Origin: Macrostomum hystrix
Lineage: Eukaryota > Platyhelminthes > Macrostomidae
NCBI GenBank assembly: GCA_950097015.1
Contig: CATNEN010000011.1
Coordinates: forward strand, 1,550,001 to 1,614,000
DNA: 64,000 nucleotides
Reading direction: 5' to 3'
This document shows positions 57,441-64,000 of the stretch, piece by piece (position 1 is the stretch's first letter; every line of letters starts with the position of its first letter). Made by a program: the position numbers and the translations under genes. The notes below the pieces were generated by a model. It was not told the origin of the DNA. It made no database searches and was given only the letters and a program-made list of their open reading frames with translations.

Positions 57441-57656
57441 CAGTGGCGCAACCAGGTTTTGCCTTAGGGTGCGGTCTTTGCGTACATTACCCTTTGCGTA
57501 CATTGCCCTTTGCGTACATTGCCCTTTGCGTACATTGCCCTTTGCGTACATTGCCCTTTGCGTACATAGCCATTTGCGTACATTGCCCTTTGCGTACATT
57601 GCCCCGCGGGTCGAAGGGGGGGCGGCCGCAACCCCCGCCCCCCGGTTGCTCCACTG
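57441..57656. mobile_element. Short hAT-like MITE carrying a minisatellite
   Basis: Starts CAGTGGCGCAACCAGG and ends as the inverted repeat of CAGTGGAGCAACCGG. The flanking octamers are AAGAAAAC (57433-57440) and AAGAAAAT (57657-57664), one mismatch. The right end is very GC-rich (GGGGGGGCGGCCGC). The interior is a 16-bp minisatellite. Confidence 0.75.
57470..57602. repeat. 16-bp minisatellite CATTGCCCTTTGCGTA
   Basis: About eight copies inside the MITE at 57441-57656. Confidence 0.93.
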
Positions 57657-57725
57657 AAGAAAATAATTTAGCCCACAAAATGCTTTCGAAGCAAATAAAC
57701 AGTTTATTGTTCAGTTCATTTTGTG

Positions 57726-57731
57726 TTTATT
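57726..57731 (-). terminator. Poly(A) signal AATAAA of SLC25A3
   Basis: AATAAA on the minus strand 41 bases past the stop codon; a second copy is at 57708-57703. Confidence 0.6.
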
Positions 57732-57771
57732 AAATTCGAACTAATGTAAAAAAAATCCCCTATTATCCACT

Positions 57772-60120
57772 TCACTTATCGTTGTTGGATTCACTTAGCT
57801 TCTTGCGCAAACTTTCCGGCATGGCCGGTGGCGGCGGTCGGGGCATGCGCAGCACCACCTTGACAGTGTCATAGATAAACCACTGCAGAGCTGTCAGGGT
57901 GCCAATCATTATGATGCGAGCGCCTAGGCCCTTCCACATAGCTGTGGGAGGAATTTATGATTAAGATTTTATTATAGAGATTAATGTTTAAATGAATCTC
58001 TGAATGATTAATTCAAAACGACCGAACAAAATAGCCATTGGGTGTTTTGACCAAATGCCCAATCAAAATACTCAATATGGATTAAACCGAAACAAAAAAA
58101 ACGCTGAAGAGATTAACACTCCACCAAAAAATACCCAGGCTGGATTAAGGAGCGAACAGAGAGACCCAGATCAGATTAACTACTTGTAGAAATATTCCGA
58201 TCGGATTAACGGCCAGTCAAAATAACCATTTAGGATTAACGGCCAACTAAAATACCCAGATAGGATTAACGGCCAGTAAAAATACACAGATCGGATTAAC
58301 GGCCAGTCAAAATAATCATTTAGGATTAACGGCAAACTAAAATACCCAGATAGGATTAACGGCCAACTAAGATACCCAGATAGGACTAACGGCCAACTAA
58401 AATACCCAGATAGGATTAACGGCCAGTAAAAATACACAGATCGGATTAACGGCCAGTCAAAATAATCATTTAGGATTAACGGCAAACTAAAATACCCAGA
58501 TAGGATTAACGGCCAACTAAGATACCCAGATAGGATTAACGGCCAACTAAAATACCCAGATAGGATTAAAACTCCGTGTTAGGATTAACGGCCTATAAAA
58601 ATGCCCTGTTAGGATTAACGGCCAGTGAAAAAACCGAATAGGGATTAACGGCTAGTTAAAATACTCAGGGTTAACAGGACATTGAAATATCTAGTAGGGA
58701 AAAATGGCTAACCGAAATACCAAAAGAATTATGTATTTTGAGAGGCGACAAAAATACTCACATTTGACTAAATGTATTATTAGTTAGTTTTAATAACTAA
58801 TATCTAAATATTTAACAAACATTGATCATACCCTTCCATCCTAGAGTCTTGGCTACGCCAACCAATCCAGCATCTGGCATCTGGTTAAGCTTGGACACCA
58901 TTGTATCAGCCGGGTGGGATACAATAGCGCAGAACACGCCAGCAATGTATCCGGCAACAAAGGTGACAGTTAGCTGCTCAGTTTTATTGCACTGCTCCCT
59001 AGGCTTGGGTACAACGTATTTGTACAGGGCTTCAACGGTTCGCTCGAAGCAGGCGAATTTCATCATTGTGTAGGGAATCTGGCGACCCCACAACGGTGGC
59101 AGGCCCTTGTAGAATGTCATAGGACCCTCGGCTGCTAGCATCTTTGGAAATGCCTCCCTGAGATTATTAGCGAAGCCGGGTTTGGTTTGAATGCGCACTT
59201 TAGTTGCTTCCATCGGAGCTAGCATCATGTCGGCAAAGAATTCGGCACTGGCGCTGGCCGCTAGATACAGGCTGGTGCGATACAGATAGGCTCTCTCTGG
59301 ACCCATCAGATCGCTGTAGACATTCTTGAACACTTCGTAGAAGCCGAATTTTCCTAGGCCCTTTTGGAAGAAAGAAACGATACATGAAAAAAAAATATAT
59401 ATAAACAGATTTTAACAAAATTATAATTAATTTTTTATGGAAAGCAGCAAGGAGGCAATGCTGCTCATTTGGCTGACTCCTGAGCACACGCACACGCAGA
59501 CTTTCTCATCGTCAGGCAGTGTACATTCCACGGTGCCTTGGAGGTTGGCCCTCAAGGGCGTAAATTGCACGACAAGCCCTCAAGCCTTCTCTCCGCGGCT
59601 GCGCCCCAAATTAATGTGGCCTCGCCGTGGAATCGAACTTAGGGATCTTGGTGCGAGAGGCAAATGCGTTAAGCACTGTGCAACTCACTCCGATTAGATT
59701 TGAATATATACGAGCTAATATGTTAGATTTGTAGAGCTCACACAGATTAGCAAACAGTCAGATGAGCACTTCAAAACAAAGTTGCTGTTTCACCTGCATT
59801 GAGTATCCAATGAATGTTGGTGCCCAACCCTTGGCCAGGCCGCGAACACCGTCCTCCGCTAGAGTAACCTTGAATCCTTTGAAAATGCCAGGATATTTCG
59901 CAGGGTCAACCTGCATGCGACATTTAACCAGATCTAGAGGCACAACACCAGTGTGGGTCAGGCCGCAGCTGATCACACCGCCAAGGCCGCAGTAGGCATA
60001 GTACTGACCGGAGCCAAACTCGCAGCTGTACTGCTGCTGCTCTTGTTGCGGCGAAGCAACTGCTCCAGCTTTGGCACTTTGAGCTGAGATTGTTGGAGGC
60101 TGATGCAGCTTGCGAAACAT
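57772..60120 (-). CDS. SLC25A3: Mitochondrial phosphate carrier (SLC25A3), three exons
   Basis: Inner-membrane carrier that brings phosphate into the matrix with protons for ATP synthesis. Exons 60120-59794, 59360-58832 and 57941-57772 join in frame to 341 residues. The three SLC25 repeats carry PLDLVKCRMQ (61 onward), PMEATKVRIQ and the divergent PADTMVSKLN. The second junction reads GYSMQ|GLGKFGFYEVF, identical in style to animal PiC, and the C-terminus is the typical PRPPPPAMPESLRKKL. I chose MFRKL at 60120 because a CCTCAG acceptor lies just upstream, so the longer open frame to 60159 is probably intron. The N-terminus is short and Gln-rich, fitting a presequence. Intron 2 holds a 30-bp minisatellite; intron 1 holds a SINE. 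Confidence 0.96.
58180..58670. repeat. 30-bp minisatellite in SLC25A3 intron 2
   Basis: About 15 copies of GGATTAACGGCCAACTAAAA then TACCCAGATA. Confidence 0.95.
59498..59695 (-). mobile_element. SINE family 2 copy in SLC25A3 intron 1
   Basis: The minus strand reads a degenerate tRNA-like head (59695-59620) then CCACATTAATTTGGGGCGCA and AGCCGCGGAGAGAAGG, the same body as 26481-26612. Confidence 0.7.
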
Positions 60121-61765
60121 ACTGGGTGCTGAGGACAGTAAAATAATTTGTTTTAACATATTGTAAAATTATTAGGCAATATATAATTGAAGTGCGACTT
60201 CCTATAGTGCTGTCTAATGGAACTTTTTTACATAATTAACTTAATCTAACTATGTGTAGAAAGGTATAATACAATTGGGCCATGTGCCTAGCCAGTGGCA
60301 ATGCCATTTTATGGATACAAACTAATATGGACTAGGAAGGCAAACAATAGCCACTAACTTTGCTATTATAGCTGATAACAGTACCCATTTAACTAATGGG
60401 TCAATCAGAGTATTATTGAATTCAGTGGATTGTTAAAATAGAAATTTTCCTTTCGGTTTGGGTCTGAACTTGATATTTCAGATGTTTCCAAAGCAGAGCT
60501 CTAATAACTATTTGTTGTGGTTTGTTGATAAGGAAGTTAAGAAAGAAGATTGTCTAAGATAAAACTATTTTTCTTTTTAAAAAGATCTCCCATATTCTTG
60601 TATATTTTTATAAGTATAGCAATGCTATATTTATTGACAGAAAATATATTGAGCTAATTCTGGCTTTAGTCATTAGCTACCAGCTAACTATTTTTTCAAA
60701 GGAAAAAGCCACTATAGATTATCTATTAGAAATTATCAGTTCTTAAATGCCCTATGTTTCAAAAAAGTAAAAATATAGGTTAGTTTTATGATGGCAAAAA
60801 GCCTAAACTTTTGATATTTTCTACAAACTATAATATATAAAAATTGAGCTCCATGCTCCAAATTTTGGCTCCAACAAAGCTAGCTAACAGCTAAATATTT
60901 TTCTTTGTGTTACCTAGTGAGCATTTTTGACCTCTGAAAGATGGCTAGCATAAAATTACTTTGCTATGTAGCTACAATTATACTTGACATTGCCAAATTT
61001 CATTTAGCTATATTTATTATATAAATTTAAATCATAATAGTTTATTATGAATATTATAAATGCTTTAAAAGTTATCCTATTTATATTTCGAATAATAACA
61101 TAATATCAACTAAATCCACAAAATAGCTAAATGAAACAAGATATCCAAAACAAATATATATACGAAACTACATAAAAACATAGCTTTTTAGAGGATGTTT
61201 GATTCAATCACCTATTTTCATAGTTTTAGATCAGTTTCTGGACATAGTTTATAGATTTTTATAAACATAATGAACCAGGAAGCGATTTGCTACCATAACA
61301 ACATTACAATTTAATTGTTATTAAGAGACTAGAAACCTTAATCTTACAAAAATACAAAAGCAAATTATTTTTAAAACATAAATAAATACTTTTTTAGTAG
61401 GATAGTTACAGAATAGAAATATAACTCAATAGCAGTATGACTGTCCTAATACAATTTATTTTTCGTGTGTATTGGTCACATTTAAAATACTAACACGGTT
61501 TCTTGTTTCCGCGACTGATTGTTCTATCATATTAAAGTAAAAAAAGACCTTATAAGAAAGTAACTGTTTTCCCAGAGTTTAATTTCTGTAAAGTACTAGA
61601 ACTAGTCTTTTAAAGCTAAATTTGTTTTTACTTTGGTATAATGAACCTAATGCCTTATGTTAGTCATATTTTAAAAGTAATTTATTTCTTTGAAAACTGG
61701 GTAATTTACTTCAGTGCTACTTTTTGCAAACTGCTCCCACTCATTAGTCAGTTCTCCATAAAATT
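60121..61765. other. Divergent intergenic region between SLC25A3 and ERK
   Basis: About 1.6 kb, AT-rich, free of minisatellites. It must hold the promoters of both genes, but I can point to no clear core element. Words like TAGCTAACAGCTAA recur loosely. Confidence 0.5.
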
Positions 61766-63386
<1,621 letters not shown>

Positions 63387-64000
63387 GTGAGACTGTACTT
63401 GTTGAATTAAAGTTTCAGTTTTTTTCTACTCTTGACTTGAGTTGAGTATGGAAATACCTGGATTGTGTCTATTTCACTGCAGTGTGTATTTTAGTAAAGG
63501 CTTATTATATTTATCGGGATTATCGTTATACTATTCCCTGGCCCACACATTCGCTAGCCTTTCTACAGAGATCTAGAAAATCTCTTTTAGAAGAGGGAAA
63601 GCCTATTGCAGTCGGCTTACTCTCGTGTGGCCTCTTATCTAGTTATTTCTAGTGGGCCATTGCTGCCAACCTACCCCCCCTGCTCAGTACAGGACCCTGG
63701 ATATTCTCATTTCCTCCCCTCCTGTCTGTCTATTTTCTCCTATTTTATCTGTAGTCTGGCTGTTTCGCATTCCTTCACTAAGGCTCTAGTCTATTTCAGG
63801 AATTTCTGAGCGAGAGCATTTCGCTTTCACTTTTCTGTCCTACCGTTTTTCCCCTAACAAATGTGTGTATTTTTATTGCCACTGCCTGTCTGCCTGTCTG
63901 TCCGTGCCTTCCCTAAATTCTCTACTCCTGTTGGTTTTCCCTCTAATGCCTAATATAGAACTGTAGAAAGAAATGCATTATAATATAGTTTACAGTCATT
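63387..64000. other. ERK intron 3 (beginning)
   Basis: Starts at the donor GTGAGA and is pyrimidine-rich further on. No exon with ERK homology is visible before the window ends. Confidence 0.6.

Overview
The window is nuclear DNA of an animal. It has split genes with GT/AG introns, an innexin (the gap-junction family of invertebrates), a neuropeptide-type GPCR, CDK8, ERK, a CYP2-like P450, the mitochondrial phosphate carrier, tRNA-derived SINEs, a LINE and DNA transposons. The innexin and the GPCR point to a protostome; a lophotrochozoan, perhaps a free-living flatworm, fits best, but this is inference.

Layout. 1-5675: a non-LTR retrotransposon on the minus strand with ORF1 and an open ORF2, lying inside an intron of CDK8. 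5844-7485: the last three exons of CDK8 (+). 7.5-11.8 kb: minisatellites. 11862-13558: two-exon GPCR (-) with a SINE in its intron. 13.6-27.4 kb: minisatellites, SINEs, a hAT-type MITE and a dead Tc1/mariner copy. 27439-40854: a two-exon innexin (-) whose 12-kb intron is mostly minisatellite. 41-52 kb: minisatellites only. 52110-55787: a complete five-exon P450 (-). 57772-60120: a three-exon SLC25A3 phosphate carrier (-). 61766 to the right edge: the first three exons of ERK (+), divergent from SLC25A3.

The outstanding property is repeat structure. More than 30 separate minisatellite arrays (units 12-49 bp, one of 96 bp and one of about 115 bp) add up to roughly 25 kb by my own boundaries. 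Several arrays at unrelated places share the same core (CTGTTAGACACA in four arrays, GGACACCCAATCC in four, the same 16-bp unit in two, the same 17-bp unit in three). Two arrays sit inside short DNA transposons with terminal inverted repeats and 8-bp target duplications. Many arrays have periods divisible by three and so create long false ORFs in several frames; none of these is called as a gene.

The genes are not a functional cluster. They are ordinary housekeeping, signalling and detoxification genes embedded in a very repeat-rich locus, and most of their longer introns carry an array or a SINE.
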